A stretch of 64,000 nt of DNA, taken from the NCBI RefSeq assembly GCF_029784135.1, contig NC_073745.1, positions 48,360,116 through 48,424,115 of the forward strand. Reading direction: 5' to 3'. The translations under genes were made by a program, and so were the position numbers. The notes beneath the pieces are model-generated. The model was not told the DNA's origin, ran no database searches, and saw nothing but the letters and a program-made list of their open reading frames with translations. Numbering within the stretch: the stretch's first letter is position 1; every line of letters begins with the position of its first letter. The stretch is from Toxorhynchites rutilus septentrionalis. Its lineage: Eukaryota > Arthropoda > Insecta > Diptera > Culicidae. Below are positions 12,547 to 24,599 of this stretch, piece after piece.

Positions 12547-13050
12547 GTGTTCTTGGATGTGAAGCGCGCTTTTGAAATTATTTCCAGGCCCTTGTTGTTA
12601 CAGACTCTGCGGAGCTTTGGTTTAGAGGGTTCGGCATTTAAAGGGTTCGAAAATTATTTGAGTAATCACATTCAGAGGACTGTTTTTGCTAATACTGTTT
12701 CTGAACCAATAGCTTGTACATTCGGTGTTCCACAAGGAAGCGTGTTAGGGCCCATTTTGTTCATAATGTACATAAATGACATAAAACGAGTCTTACGTTT
12801 TTGTGATATAAATTTATTTGCTGATGATACAGTTCTGTTCATAGCAGCTAAAAAATTGGAATCAGCATTGCACTAAAATGGGGATTTGCAGTGTCTCAAT
12901 ATTTGGTTGAACTATAAGTAGTTAAAACTAAATGTTGGAAAAACCAAATACATGGTGTTTCCTTCGAGATATTACAACACCGAGTGTTTTGTACAAATAA
13001 ATGGTGAGACACTTGATCGCGTTAGAGAGATAAAGTATCTCGGTGTTTGA
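12547..13050 (+). pseudogene. Non-LTR retrotransposon reverse transcriptase fragment
   Basis: The frame 12547-12876 encodes part of an RT palm: FLDVKRAFE (motif A with catalytic D), GVPQGSVLGPILF (motif B), then LFADDTVLF (motif C, FADD). After a stop the next region continues in other frames (LNVGKTKYMVF, INGETLDRVREIKYLG) up to ~13050, the usual thumb. There is no endonuclease, 5' end or RNase H attached. The DNA at 12283-12546 may be more of the same element in decayed form. FADD with a GVPQGS motif points to a LINE of the Jockey/CR1/I-like group; the clade is not resolved by eye. Confidence 0.85.
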
Positions 13051-13439
13051 AATTCAATTATATAAATCGATTATATCGTCACACATAGACTTCTGTTCAT
13101 CAATTCGTTTCCTTGCTAATGAAACACAAATGTTTAAATTAAAAGAGTAACTAAAATAGCTGATAGCTGAACGGCAGTGAATTTCACCTGTCAAAAATGT
13201 AATATGAATGTTGAGATTGTAATCGACGAAGTTATTTTTGAACTAATTTACAAGAAAGATCTTCGTCTCAATGATAATGAATGATTTTGAAAGGAATAAA
13301 AAAAAAGAAAGTAGTCTACATCAGTTTGAGCACGCGCGAGTTATTGCAGCCATGATAAATCTGAATTGTGATAGCGATTAAATTATAGTAGAGTTTGTTC
13401 TCATTGTTCTTGAATTGATACAAAGGAGCACAGCTATGA

Positions 13440-13802
13440 TGGAGATTTGATTGAAGATCGAGAGAGCAAATGTTGTCATGTAAAGAAGGCCCATGAGCGA
13501 TTTCTGAAGAATCAAGCAGACAACCGTAAAAATGAATGGAAAGGCTACAACCTGAAATTCCTCCAACGGGTCAAATGTTTGATTAATCTGGAGATCAGAA
13601 CAGTTTGTCTGATAAATTTGGCAGTCGTATTTCAGTGAACTCAGAAAATGCTACGGGATGGCTTGACGGCAAACGCGTCTTTACGTGACTTGATAAAACT
13701 GAATGATTTGTTGTGTACTTCTCACAAGCAGTTCAAAGAAACTTTTGAATGGATGAAGCTGAGTGAAGGTCCGATATCACAAAGAGGAGATGTCTTATCT
13801 TA
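13440..13802 (+). pseudogene. Possible further LINE fragment
   Basis: Frames with KKAHERFLKNQADNRKNEW and LRDLIKLNDLLCTSHKQF look coding and resemble the basic linker between LINE endonuclease and RT. Identification is weak; the order relative to the RT fragment at 12547 would be rearranged. Confidence 0.22.
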
Positions 13803-14455
13803 ATCAAGTTAATCAAGTAAATCAGTTCGTTTTTTTTGCCACACTGATTATGTTTTTAAATAAATTATCAATTAGATAATCGACCAATTCAAACCTATGT
13901 AGGGGAATGAGGCGGGACCTTCAGTATTATTATCATTATAATAAATATAAACAAAAAAGGCAGGTAGCGGAAGAGGAATATTTGCGCCAGGGTATGAATA
14001 ATGGATCTCTGAATGTTGTGCTGGAATGTTGTGAGTTATTTGGATTCGCGTGCCAATCGCAAAACTGCCTTCAACAAGTATGGCATTTGCGCTAATGTTA
14101 ATCATAATGAAGCAATGCACCTCTTTTCGAGATTATTTAGATTAACATACAGAATTTATTTCGTTTATTAGTCACCGAGAAAGTAAGTGTAGTTCTAGAA
14201 TTTTGTGATCTGGCCTCGCTTACCAGTAGCAAAAATTTCTCAATTAAGAATAACAGCTACGCTCATCGCGAGCCTGAGAAAGTAATGCAACTCTTTTCGG
14301 AGCCAGTAATATTCACAGACAGTGATTCTTTTGAGAATAGCGCAAAATGGCCACTTCAAGCTACCTGCATATGGCTCTGTCTGCATGCTATGTTTAACGC
14401 TTGTTTGATGCTGGTTGGTTTGAGTTGTACGAACGATGTCTAGAGATGCGAGATG
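13803..14455. other. Spacer
   Basis: No supported gene or repeat boundary found. Confidence 0.4.
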
Positions 14456-14664
14456 CCACAGCAGCCCGATGTATCTTGCAGAGCAGAGCAGTTGTATGGA
14501 TGAATCGATCTTATCTCGACCGTGGATCGATCTCCATCGCTGATGATTGTTGCGTGGGCGTAGTTATTCTGTAACAAAGATGGTCAATGAGGGGCCTGAG
14601 ATTCAAACTCACGATCGATCGCTTACTAAGCGAACGCGCAACCAATGTGGATACGGAGACCCCC
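14456..14664 (-). mobile_element. Truncated tRNA-derived SINE
   Basis: The reverse complement matches the first ~210 bp of the SINE at 4754, from GGGTCTCCGTA through the tRNA-like head to GGGCTGCTGT; the 3' half and tail are missing. Confidence 0.85.
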
Positions 14665-14877
14665 TAATTTTTAATGCTATGATATGAAACAAATTGCAAC
14701 ATATAAGTTTGTGGTTTGTTCTGCGAGGGCGAGACAGAATCATAAATTAACGTCAACTGAATCAAAAAGCTATTTCAAATCGATCAAACCGTTCTACTAA
14801 ACAGTTATTTCTAATATTTTGCAGCATTCTAAAATAACATCCGAAGTAAACAAGCGTATTGAAAAAAAATAACAGCG

Positions 14878-14932
14878 TAGTTCTACGTCAACAATGCGGT
14901 CGTTTCTTGGACACAGCCCCCTATAATTTGTT
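14878..14932 (-). repeat. Hairpin repeat copy, reverse orientation
   Basis: GTAGTTCTACGTCAACAATGC is followed by GGTCGTTTCTTGGACACAGCC. The stem pairs imperfectly, with two mismatches, so this copy is decaying. Confidence 0.5.
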
Positions 14933-15229
14933 TTGCACTCCGGAATGTGCATAGTCCTAACACGGACTACAAAAGTGGGTACGAACACAGCTCTATGGTT
15001 CGGTTATTTGAGACTGCATTGGAAGATGTGCCTTCATATTTTCTGCTCACTGAATTTCTACGCACACCGTTTCATGATTAGACAAAATGCTGATAACCGT
15101 TTGCTGCGATAACGTCGATTGATTCAACAATATGCGTTGGACTTGCTTGTCAAAATCGAAACTGACTGCTTGAAGTTCATCGGATCAAGCAAATTCGCGT
15201 TTCGAGAACTACGTACCAGGGCTCTGCAT

Positions 15230-15602
15230 AGACATAGTCTACTGATGATAGTCAGCTGACTATCTAACTGACTATATCCGTATTCAGTTAGTAATGACTT
15301 TTGGCTTCTTCAGGTAGTTTCTCCGCCAAAACGACTGAACAGTCAGTCGGGCGTTTAGTCGCTATCTCCCTCTACCGACTTGACTATATCATTTCATTCT
15401 TCCCAGTCAAATTGTCCTCATTGCATTTTGAAGTGACTTCCCCAAAACGAATTCGTTCCTCTCTTTCTCTCTCCCATGTACGTGTGCATGCATCGATGTT
15501 TGAGTTTAACGTGGTTTGACATACGCTACAGGTGAGCAAGATTCTTTTGTATCGTACACGAAAATTACTCACACGTATGAAATAGCGTGCAGTGTGTGTG
15601 TG
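15230..15602. other. AGTC-rich palindromic spacer
   Basis: Repeated TAGTCAGCTGACTA, GTTAGT and AGTCAGTCGG motifs here, and similar ones at 15840-15960, make short palindromes. This could be the ends of a decayed DNA element. No coding. Confidence 0.35.
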
Positions 15603-15693
15603 CGCTATTTTACACGCTATTTACTAATACTAACGCGAGGACCTTTATAGCATACCTGAGTTCACGATGGGTAGACAATAAACCGTCCATTAA
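15603..15693 (-). repeat. Right arm of the long-range inverted repeat
   Basis: The reverse complement matches 1-96; see that entry. It contains ACACGCTATTTACTAATACTAACG and GGGTAGACAATAAAC-type blocks. Confidence 0.7.
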
Positions 15694-16239
15694 TGGGGTA
15701 ACTTCTCCTTTGCATTAAAAATCATGTTTTCGTTCCTCTGTATATGGACTTGAAAATAAGATTGGGTACGCGGGACATTTATACCATATTATTATCCTAG
15801 GGGAATAGAAATGTGAAGAAGTGAAGAGGCAGATTTGTATTCATTAGTCGAATCAGTTAAAATAACCACTGACTGGACTAGTTCACCAGTCATCCTCGCT
15901 AGCCAACGCTAGTCAATTCATTTTCTAGTCAAGTCACTTTTTGTTGTGGGCGACTGCCGAAGCAGTTCTAGTCAAAGGGAAGCTACTGAGAGTAGAGTAG
16001 GTGTTCATTTTTCTCCTTCGAAGATTTCGGGCCTTGCTTCGTACACATGAGAGATGCAATAATTTCAGAGGGAAATGAAAAATACAATGATCGTTTGACA
16101 ACTAGCCGGTGTTCAGTCAGACTGAACTTTATTTGTAATGAAGAACATAATCTATTATAATGTATGAATTGATCTTACATGGCAACTGTTCAAACTCTTT
16201 ACCTATATTTACTTATATAAAATATAAATATATTTATCA
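15694..16239. other. Spacer
   Basis: Contains the short palindrome AGTCAGACTGAACT near 16136; otherwise nothing recognised. Confidence 0.4.
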
Positions 16240-16830
16240 AGGCTCATATGGCATTAGCCTGACGGGGCCGGGAGTTCAATATTTTGACAATTTTTCTTAT
16301 CATCTTTGTTAGGAATAAGTAACCGATTACTCGCGTTTAACTCGAGGTTAGTATTACAAGATGTTCTCATAATTGGGATATTGAAGTCTCCAATGCTCTG
16401 TATGTGTACCCGACACGGGATACTTCCTGTTGTGATGCAGCTAATCATTAACCAGCAACGACCCCCTAGTCTGTACCTCATATCTAGCGTGATGCGTCTT
16501 CTCGACTCGAGAAATCCAGGATAGAATGGTTACTAATCGGCACAATCATCAGATCGTGTAGAGTTGTCATGAGCGGTACAACCTTTGACTCTTGTTGAAT
16601 GATCAGTGGACTGCACAACCTTCGACCCGTGTATCTGTAAAGAGTGTGTGTATGTATTGCCGCGACTAAGTAAAAGTTTATAGATCGGATAGGAGGGGTA
16701 TGAAACAGGGACACAACGAAGGAAACATCATTACACGTTGACATCGGCGTTTCAGAGGAATAGGCATAGATGAAGCAGAAGATCAGGATCACGGCTACCT
16801 AAGATATCCCGGACGTAGATATCCGAGTTC
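16240..16830 (-). repeat. Unclassified repeat, probable LINE/SINE 3' region
   Basis: On the minus strand the end reads GGCTAATGCCATATGAGCC followed by TGATAAATATATTTATAT, resembling the 3' tail of the SINE at 4754 (GCTAATGAGCC then AATAAATATATGGG). A shared tail of this sort is expected between a SINE and the LINE that mobilises it. No protein motif is visible. Confidence 0.3.
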
Positions 16831-16909
16831 TAGATAGCAAATTGTTGAACTCAATTGAATTCGAAAATTGGTTCATTCTATCAATAATTTAATCAATACA
16901 AACACATAC

Positions 16910-16980
16910 TACTAGGCCAACAGTAGTCCCACGTCAACCTTGCGGTTATATCATAAATATAACCCACCCATTTTTTTTAC
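16910..16980 (-). repeat. Hairpin repeat copy, reverse orientation
   Basis: GTAGTCCCACGTCAACCTTGC precedes GGTTATATCATAAATATAACC, an 8-bp perfect stem. Upstream, near 16870, TTCATTCTA is the remnant of the TGAA-type tail. Confidence 0.65.
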
Positions 16981-17235
16981 ATCGATAAATGCACACGCTA
17001 CCTTTGAACTCTTTGGATGTTTCTTCGGCCACACTTGCGTAGCCATTATTTGAACCGGATTAGCTCCCAAGAATCTGCAACTGTCCATTTATCAATCAAG
17101 ATCTCTTTCTTCGTTCCGGACGATCAAATTAATAGATCGTTCTCCTCAAATCTTTCATGGTTGTGGTCCTTAGCTTCCTCTCCAGTAACTTCTATCCGTA
17201 TCTCGCAGCGGTGCCGACTGGGGTACAAATAACCA

Positions 17236-17960
17236 TAGTGAAGATCGGGTAACCAATTCCGGTGGGATCTTGGTCGTAAGCTGACAGGAAAGGGGGCCTA
17301 TCCGAGCGTCTGTCCACTATGGAGATGCGGCTCAAAACAACGTCTGATTTACATGTCAGGGGTCGCTGATCACTGTCTTCGTGCCAGCGGGGACTCTAAA
17401 CAGAGCTGTGCGCGCCGGTCCGCCTACGAGACAGGGGGTTGGTGCAGGCCCTACAGGTCATCCGTAAAAATGAAACGCACAAGAAAATTTACGAATAAAT
17501 TCAAGACAGTACAATGAGAATAGACCCACGCAAAGAACACGGACTAGAGATTGGAAACTCGGAACATGGAACTGCAAGTTTCTCAACTTTCATGCGAGTA
17601 CCCGAGTTATTTCGAAAATATTGAGAGCTCGCAATTTGATCATCGTAGCACTGCAGACACCGCTGGAAGGTTCGATGATTCAATCGTTTCAAGATGGCTA
17701 CACCATCTTCTAGGGGAGCTGCAACACACACGGGTTGGGTACAGCTTACATCGTGAGGGGGTAGGGGCGAGTAGGTTGGGAAGGGTTTAGGAACGGGTGA
17801 TTGGCTGGTGGCCGATAAACGACCGAATCTGCAGACTGTGGATGCGAGGGCACTTCTTCAACATCAGCATAAACCTCCACAGCCCCCATCTAGCTAGCAC
17901 AGATGACGGCAAAGAAAGAACTGAAAGCTATAGTGTGATAGGTGCCAATCAGGAATAATC
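17236..17960 (+). pseudogene. RTE-like LINE 5' end with endonuclease fragment
   Basis: A GC-rich leader is followed by a decayed endonuclease start: DWKLGTWNCKFLN near 17540, RARNLIIVALQ near 17625, FQDGYTIF near 17690, then GWWPINDRICRL and HFFNISINLHSPH in the shifted frame at 17800-17890. TWNC and the INVHSPH-like block are typical N-terminal endonuclease motifs of mosquito RTE/JAM1-type LINEs. Several frameshifts and stops occur, and the RT is missing. It abuts an oppositely oriented LINE fragment near 17960. Confidence 0.65.
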
Positions 17961-18480
17961 TGTTTGATGAAATTTATAATCCTGATCGGCGACGCAGACC
18001 AAATTTCCTTGGGCTCCAGAATAGCTTTATCAAGGTGTTGAATAATGAAGTCTGCGTCTAGTTAGAGCTCCGCAGTTACAGAGCAAATGTTCCGCAAATG
18101 CAGCCATTGGCTGTCACTTCCCGGTCTTCCCATTTTTTCAACTCGCTTTTCAACACACAGTCGGAGAGTCCACAGAATGGTTCTGGACCAGTGAATGGTG
18201 AGTTTGAGCCGTTTCTGGCAAGTTCATTTGCTCGCACGTTGCCCTCTATACCACAATGGCCAGGAATCCAGTACAATTGTACCGAACTTATCTGACTCAA
18301 TTGCCGTGAAAGTGAAACGCATTTCCAGACAATTTTTGAAGATCACTTGTAGGCATTTAGAGCTTTAAGTGCCGCTTGACTGGCAGAGAATATGCAGATG
18401 TTAGCATGTCAGGATTTACTACAGCAAACTATACAGGAACTAGATGATCAATTTCTCATGATAGACGAGAACTAAAATTG
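17940..18480 (-). pseudogene. LINE RNase H C-terminal fragment
   Basis: Minus-strand frames give SASQAALKALNAYK, then VQLYWIPGHCGIEGN, ANELAR and FTGPEPFCGL, which are RNase H motifs of I/LOA/R1-type non-LTR elements (the DSQAAL block and the PGHxxxxGNxxADxLA block; the conserved D of each block is altered to A or N here). Downstream, EHLLCNCGALTRRR-like residues mark the usual C-terminal Cys motif. Stops and frameshifts make it a pseudogene. Confidence 0.75.
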
Positions 18481-18775
18481 TTGATGCATACATTATTTTT
18501 CTTTACTAAATCGAAACGTTAAGAAACTGACATTTTTTGGTAGAACTGTTTTTCGGTATGGAGACACCCGTAATTTGACTGCTGACCTGGCATACATTCA
18601 ACTTTGTTTTATTTGTTTCTATGTATATATAATATTACTACATCATTTCCACTCTTATTTACATTCTTTCATTCATTTGATCACATTTATCGAGCTTCAC
18701 TCGCGTTGTATCTATTTTGTTGGGAGTATTGTTACATGGATTCCACAAAAATTGTACCGCAACCTTTTGCGGATA
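18481..18775. other. 3' flank of the first protease gene
   Basis: On the minus strand an AATAAA lies at 18608-18613, ~165 bp after the protease stop codon, and could be its poly(A) signal. Otherwise AT-rich. Confidence 0.45.
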
Positions 18776-19620
18776 TCAATTCTCAACGGTATTGCTCAAA
18801 ATCCAACTATGATGCGATGAAACGCGAGCAAAAACGTCTGGAATGTCGAGTCCGCAGGGAATACCCCACGAAACAATTCCTTGCTGGAGTCCGTTGTGAA
18901 CGAGGGGACCCCCGGAATCTCCCATGCACATTCCCCTACCGACTGGGGCATAGGTACAGATAGTGTTGTCATGAACACGAACACGCTGAAGAATGGAATG
19001 ACGAGCGCGACATTCATCCAGAGATATGATGTCTTTCGTCAAAAACTGGAGGTTATCTGGGATACGATCATTCGCTCCAACTCGTCCCCAGCCGGACGCA
19101 ACAGCATCCTCAGCGCTATCAATGAAATTTGGTTCAAGACCAATAGGTTGCACCAATTCAGTGAACACGATGGGTAACACAGTTTTCACAAGCGATATGT
19201 CGTTCGTTAATAAGATAGAATTGTATGATTCATGATTCAAAATATTTTCGACATGGTGAATAACCCCACCATCATTCAGAAGATGGGTTCCAACTACAAC
19301 GAGAGTATTGCCTGGCGATCGTCCGATAGTACAATGAGCAGCTGACAGGGTCCACCGTTTATTGATGATCGAACCACCACAGAAATGAGAACCGGCAGCG
19401 GATTGTAGTGATACCTGGTACGGGAACTGACCAGGTTTAGCGTCCAAGCCTCCAACGATACGTCCTTCCCATTGGAGGTACTCTGCGGGTAGATCTGAAT
19501 CGAGAGAGTGGATCAGGTATGGGACAGATGTTAGGAACACACTAATCTTGAACACAACTCACCACTGCCGAGCACAGTGACTGCTCCGGCGACCAGAAAC
19601 ACTAAACATAAACGAGACAT
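18776..19620 (-). CDS. Secreted S1 serine protease, chymotrypsin/collagenase-like
   Basis: Two exons: 19620-19563 and 19494-18776, with a 68-bp phase-1 intron (GTGAGT...TTCAG). The predicted 258-aa precursor starts MSRLCLVFLVAGAVTVLGS, a signal peptide. A short propeptide ends at R31 before mature IVGG. The catalytic triad is visible: H73 in SAAHC, D118 in NDIS, S212 in GDSGGP. Counting back from the catalytic serine gives Gly at chymotrypsin position 189, with Asp at 226 (IPDVFA); this pair is known from crab collagenase and fire-ant chymotrypsin and fits broad or chymotryptic specificity, not classical trypsin. Likely a midgut digestive enzyme or larval peptidase. The only intact host gene in the left half; no stop or frameshift seen. 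A paralogue lies at 52831-53664. Confidence 0.93.
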
Positions 19621-19659
19621 ACTTCGCTTTGAAGTAATTGTTAGCTAGCGGAGCAATCG

Positions 19660-19720
19660 CTTCTTATATACTTGAGACTTATCAGCTAGATTGAATATTA
19701 TGAGATTGGCCTGATAACTA
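19660..19720 (-). promoter_or_regulatory. Protease core promoter with TATA and GATA sites
   Basis: On the minus strand TATATAAG (19663-19670) lies ~43 bp upstream of the ATG. GATAA occurs at 19679-19683 (CTGATAAGT), and TTATC at 19713-19717 is an opposite-strand GATA site. The same CAAGTATATAAG core is present before the second protease. GATA sites are common in insect gut protease promoters. Confidence 0.6.
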
Positions 19721-19856
19721 ATAACTAAAGGGTGTGTCACATCAAATTGCATAACGGAAAAAACGCTGTAGAAATTCGCCCAGTAGACCGATCCTTTTGA
19801 AAATTTTAGACAGTAAAATAAAAACTATTAAACAACTTTTGGCATTTTCTTTTTAT

Positions 19857-20160
19857 TCATACTTCGAGCCCAAGCCCGTATGCTCGCACCTTCCTCTTTA
19901 CCCCGTCCATAAGGTTCTGTACACCGTCAGGTTGTAGTTTTTTTGAACAGAAATCCATTTTCTCTTGAAGTCCGCCTCCGATTTGACAACTTTTGGGTTC
20001 TTCCGGAGGGCCTGCTTCATAATCGCCCAATATTTCTCTATTGGACGAAGCTCCGGCGCGTTGGGCGGGTTCATTTCCTTTGGAACGAAGGTGACCCCGT
20101 TGGCTTCGTACCACTCCAACACGTCCTTTGAATAGTGGCACGAAGCGAGATCCGGCCAGA
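19857..20160 (-). pseudogene. ITmD37E transposase, C-terminal part
   Basis: Reads WPDLASCHYSKDVLEWYEAN, then PKEMNPPNAPELRPIEKYWA. The D in WPDL and the E in RPIEKYW are separated by 37 residues, the DD37E signature of the mosquito ITmD37E group. The first catalytic D is missing with the deleted middle. The C-terminus frays through a frameshift into an alternate frame. Confidence 0.85.
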
Positions 20161-21987
20161 TGTTAATGACTTGTCTCCTTCATTGAAGCGCAAGGACGAA
20201 TTGGTCTCAACACTTTCTGGAACTCGCTGTAGATGGGACACATGTCTTCGGTATTTAACGCCTGTTTCTTTCGAAGCAACTATGACGTCTCCACCTTTTC
20301 TTTTAATAACTTCAAATATTTTTGGGTCGAAATTAGATGACAACTTGTTCGTCTTCACCATTCTCTTCACCAGTACATCATCACCCACAGAAATAACGTT
20401 CGGCTTAGCGTTTCGCCGCTTGTCAGCGTATAGTTTACCTCTCATCTTCAAGTCCTTGTCTCGATCAATAATTTCTTCATCAACATCCTTCGGCTGGTAT
20501 ATACTTGGGAGTCGGTCACGAATATTGTAGCCCAAAAGCATCTCTGAAGGTGTCCTTTTCGTAGTCGAGTGCGGAGATGAACGATACATTAATAAATATT
20601 TGTTTAGCTCATTAATCCAATCAGTATTAATTCCTTGACTGATGATCAATCTTTTTAAAATTGATCGATTTTGCCGCTCGACTTCCCCATTCTGTTGTGG
20701 CCAGTACGGTGTTGTGGTGATTAGCTTAATATTGTTTGAGTCACAAAATCCTCGAAATTCTTCACTAGAAAATTGAGGTCCGTTGTCTGCTGTTATCGAC
20801 AACGGCAAGCCAAAGCGCGCAAAAATGGAATCTAATCGCTTTATGGTTTCACTTGAATCCGTCTTGGTCATTATTTCCACTTCTATATAGCGACTGAAGT
20901 AATCAACAACAACGAATAGATAATGGCCCGAGGGAAGCGGATCAAGAAAATCAATAGCCACATGTTGCCATGGTCCTGACGGTAATTCTCTGCGTTCCAT
21001 CGGTTGCGGTGCAGAGGGTGCTGCCACTAGCATACATCCCCGGCAATTCTTAACGTATCTTTCGACATGTGTATCAAGTTTCGGCCACCACACCTTAGCT
21101 CTCAATCTCTGTTTCATTATTGTCATACCAGGGTGACCCTCGTGTGCAAGGTCTAAAACTTTCATTCTCAAAGCATCTGGTATAACTATTCGTGTTCCCC
21201 GTAACAAGATCGTGCCCACGAAACACAATTCCAAAGCGAATATTTTAAACGGTATGGCATCTTCTGACCATACGTCTTGTTCTAAACCATCTCTGACGGA
21301 TTGAATCGACTTATCTATCTCAGATGCTTGCTCAATTTCCGTAATCTTCAGCGCGACTGGCCTTGCATTCGAGACAACCCAATGGATATAGTATTCCGCA
21401 CACTCATCGAACGTCTTGCCAGAGATATTATCCTTAATAGCCAACCGTGATAGAGGATCAGCTATATTCGATTTACCGGGTCGATATGCCACTTTTGCTT
21501 TATATGCTTGCAGCCTGACCACCCATCTTTCGATTCGTGCGCAAGGCTTGGACTTTGGATTAAAAATTGCTTCTAAAGGCTTATGATCGGTAATAAGTTC
21601 AAATGATCGACCATATAAGTAATAATGGAAGCGTTCAACAGCCCATACGAGAGCCAAAGCCTCTTTTTCTATCTGCGCATAGCGCATTTCCACATCCGAT
21701 AAGCTCTTACTGGCGTAAGCTATGATTCTAGCGCCTAGTTTATTGACCTGCATTAAAACTGCCCCCAAACCAACTGGACTAGCATCCGCCACCAGTTGGG
21801 TTCGATCGTCTATATCGAAATAACCCAACGTTGTTGGACAAAGCATATAATTCTTCAATTTTTCAAACGCTTCCTGCTGTTCGGATCCCCAAACAAAATT
21901 CTGCCTCTGTTTCGTTAGTTGACGAAGTGGGTGAGTCAATGTCGCCAAGTTGGGAATAAATTTTCCAACGTAATTCACTAGCCCCAA
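20158..21987 (-). pseudogene. Retrotransposon pol: RT end, RNase H, integrase
   Basis: Continues pol after a -1 shift at a run of six T (21985-21995). It begins with GLVNYVGKFIPNLA (RT C-terminal). RNase H shows VADASPVGLGAVL and IEKEALALVWAVE. Integrase shows an H-H-C-C zinc motif (HEGHPG, then CRGC), then IDFLDPLP, TADNGPQF and NGEVERQ, the D-D-E catalytic set. The C-terminal HVSHLQRV block is typical. The frame runs on into ITmD37E sequence, so the natural stop is lost. All catalytic residues I can check are present. Confidence 0.88.
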
Positions 21988-24266
21988 AAAACTTCTTCTC
22001 CGGTTTTTGGCTCCCGAAAACTACGGATTGATTCCAATTTATCTGTGTCTGGCTTAATGCCTTTCGCTGACAAAACGTGTCCTAAAAACTTCATCTCGGT
22101 TACGCCATAAACGCATTTGCTTTCATTTAGTGCAACATTGCTCTTCTGCAACCTCTGAAGAACTTTTTCCAGTCGCGAATTATGTTCAGTTTCATTAGCT
22201 CGAAACACCATGACGTCATCAATAAAAACTACACATCCGTCGCATCCACTCAGAACCTGTTCCATCGTTTTCTGGAACAATTCAGGTGCGCAGTTTATAC
22301 CGAACATCAATCGAGTATATCGAAACAATCCTCTTCTTGTGATGAAAGTAGTGATCTCTCGGGACTTCTGTGAAATTTCTACCTGATGAAAAGCACTTTC
22401 TACATCCAATCGAGAGAAAACCTTTGCTTTTGCTAGATGCGGTAGAAAATCTTCAAAAGTTGGTAGTGGGTGATTTTCTCTCTCGACCGCCTCGTTCGCC
22501 CGTCGCATATCCACGCATATACGCACGTCACTACCATCGCCTTTGGGTACAACAACTACTGGAGATATCCATTTGGCTGGTTCGTTAACTGGCTCAATAA
22601 TGCCTTTGCTAAGTAAATCATCGATTTTTCTATCAACCAGTTTTTCTAGTGCCACCGGTATACGCCGGTATGGTTGAGCAACCGGTACGATGTCGGTTCT
22701 GATAGGGATGTCCACGACAATATCTTTGATTGTTCCAAGTTTACAGGATCCGTTGGCTTCAATTTCATTCACAGGAACGCTTATTCTTAACACTCCCATG
22801 TACGTTGCAGTGTCACGACCTATCAAAATTTTACCGTTCCCTTTTATCACATAGAAATTCGTCTCGTCGCTCACATTACCTAACTTGAGCGTTGCACTAA
22901 ATGCGCCAACCAATAAAAGTGGTTGTCCCCCATAGGCCTTGAATACCTTGGATATTTCACGTCGTTGGTTTGATACGATGACTTTGTTCCTTTTCAAATA
23001 CTCCCAGTTGGACTGGCTCATTATATTATATTTGGATCCTGAGTCGATCACCGCAGAAACAGAAACGCCACCGATCTCACACTGTAGTTCGTTGTCTTCA
23101 TCACAAGGAGATACATGAAAAATATACTCTGTTTTGTTGCCAATTGAACTATCATCTACATGCTTCACGATATGTGAGTCACCATCCTTGCCATCTGTCT
23201 TGGAAGTTCTCCAGTTTTCTGGACGTCGGAATCTATCCACTCTATTCAGTTGCTTGCTACGGCACTTTATTGCAAAGTGGTTTCTACCACCGCATTTGTT
23301 GCACGCTTTCCCTTTTGCTGGGCACTTGTCATCTTTAGCCAGATGACCCATGTAGCCACAGCGATAGCATCCAGACTGTCTTGATTCAGAAAAACGAGCC
23401 CTCTTGCCAAAATGAGGTACAACATTGACTTCATTGACATCGCTGACGTGTGATTTAATTGTAGCTTCATTTGTAAACGACTTTTCTTGTTGAGCCACAG
23501 TTTCGAAGATCTTGGCCATACTCAGTACTTCTTCGAGGCTAACATCACCTCGCTTTAGCAAGTCACGGCGTAGAATTGATGATTGGCAGTTTTGTATGAT
23601 TTGATCTTTAATATTCTCATCCACTTTGTCTTCGAAACCACAACGTTCTGCTTGAACCCGCAACCTAATTGTGAATGCATCCATATTTTCACCCCCTTTC
23701 TGTTTCATCTGGCGAAATAAATGACGCTCGTACGTCGAATTTTCCTTAGGTAAAAAAAAATCGTTCAGCTTTGCTTTAGCCTCGTCGTAGCTAGTCATGT
23801 TTGGTGTATAGTGGTCTACGTTGAGCAGCGGCCCACGCATGTCCGCTTCTGGTAATTCCGGTAATGTCTCGAATAATTGTTGGACCCCTGGTCCCGCATA
23901 ATGGAGTAATAAATCTTTTTTCCAGTCCTCATCAGTTATGCGGCTGGCTCGCATCATCGTTTCGAATGCTCTGAGCCACCTACGCCATTGGATACCAACA
24001 TCATCGGTGTAAGAAGCATAGTCGAATGCTTGTAACTGTAATCCCAGCGTTCGAATCATTTCTGTAAAAATATGCAACAAAATAACTGTTACCATTCAGT
24101 CTTCAATTTATTGACCTCGAAAATTTTCTTATTCACAGAATATGAAATAATCACGTAATCACCTAATGCTATACTTCTTTCAAATGTTACAATTTTTTTC
24201 ACAGTGTATTCTGTCTAATAAATTTGAGGAAAAAAACAAAACTATTTACACGATTCAAATACGGTA

Positions 24267-24527
24267 CATATCATTCTAACAAGTTTAATTATCTGTTTAT
24301 CACTCTCACATTGTATCCAATTGTCAAACTCATGTCAGTGAATCTTATTGGATTAATACCGAATTTCACGCACACATTCTGCCTTCTTATGTATTATCCT
24401 TCTACGTATCATTCTAACAAGTTTAGTTTTCTGTTTATCACTCTCACATCGTATCCAATTGTCAAACTCATGTCAGTGTGTCTTATTGGATTAATATCGA
24501 ATTTCACGCACACATTCTGCCTTCTTG
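24267..24527. repeat. 138-bp tandem duplication in retrotransposon leader
   Basis: TATCATTCTAACAAGTTTA...CATTCTGCCTTCTT occurs twice (starts ~24269 and ~24407) with a few substitutions. It lies in the leader/intron of the Ty3/gypsy-type element. Confidence 0.85.
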
Positions 24528-24599
24528 AGCACCGTCGTTTTCGCCTTCTGAGAATAGTATTATTTTTTTTCACCTACACAACAATGAGATAACATAACC

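Noticed and set aside
18881..19235. Plus-strand open frames across the first protease
   Set aside because: They are antisense shadows of a clear S1 protease with intact triad and splice sites.
21978..21998. Programmed -1 frameshift in the Ty3/gypsy-type element
   Set aside because: The shift lies in the middle of RT, not at a gag-pol border, and no downstream pseudoknot was evident; an indel in a T-run is simpler.
22182..23346. Plus-strand frames across the retrotransposon gag/RT
   Set aside because: Antisense shadows of a frame with Cys-His boxes, protease and RT motifs.
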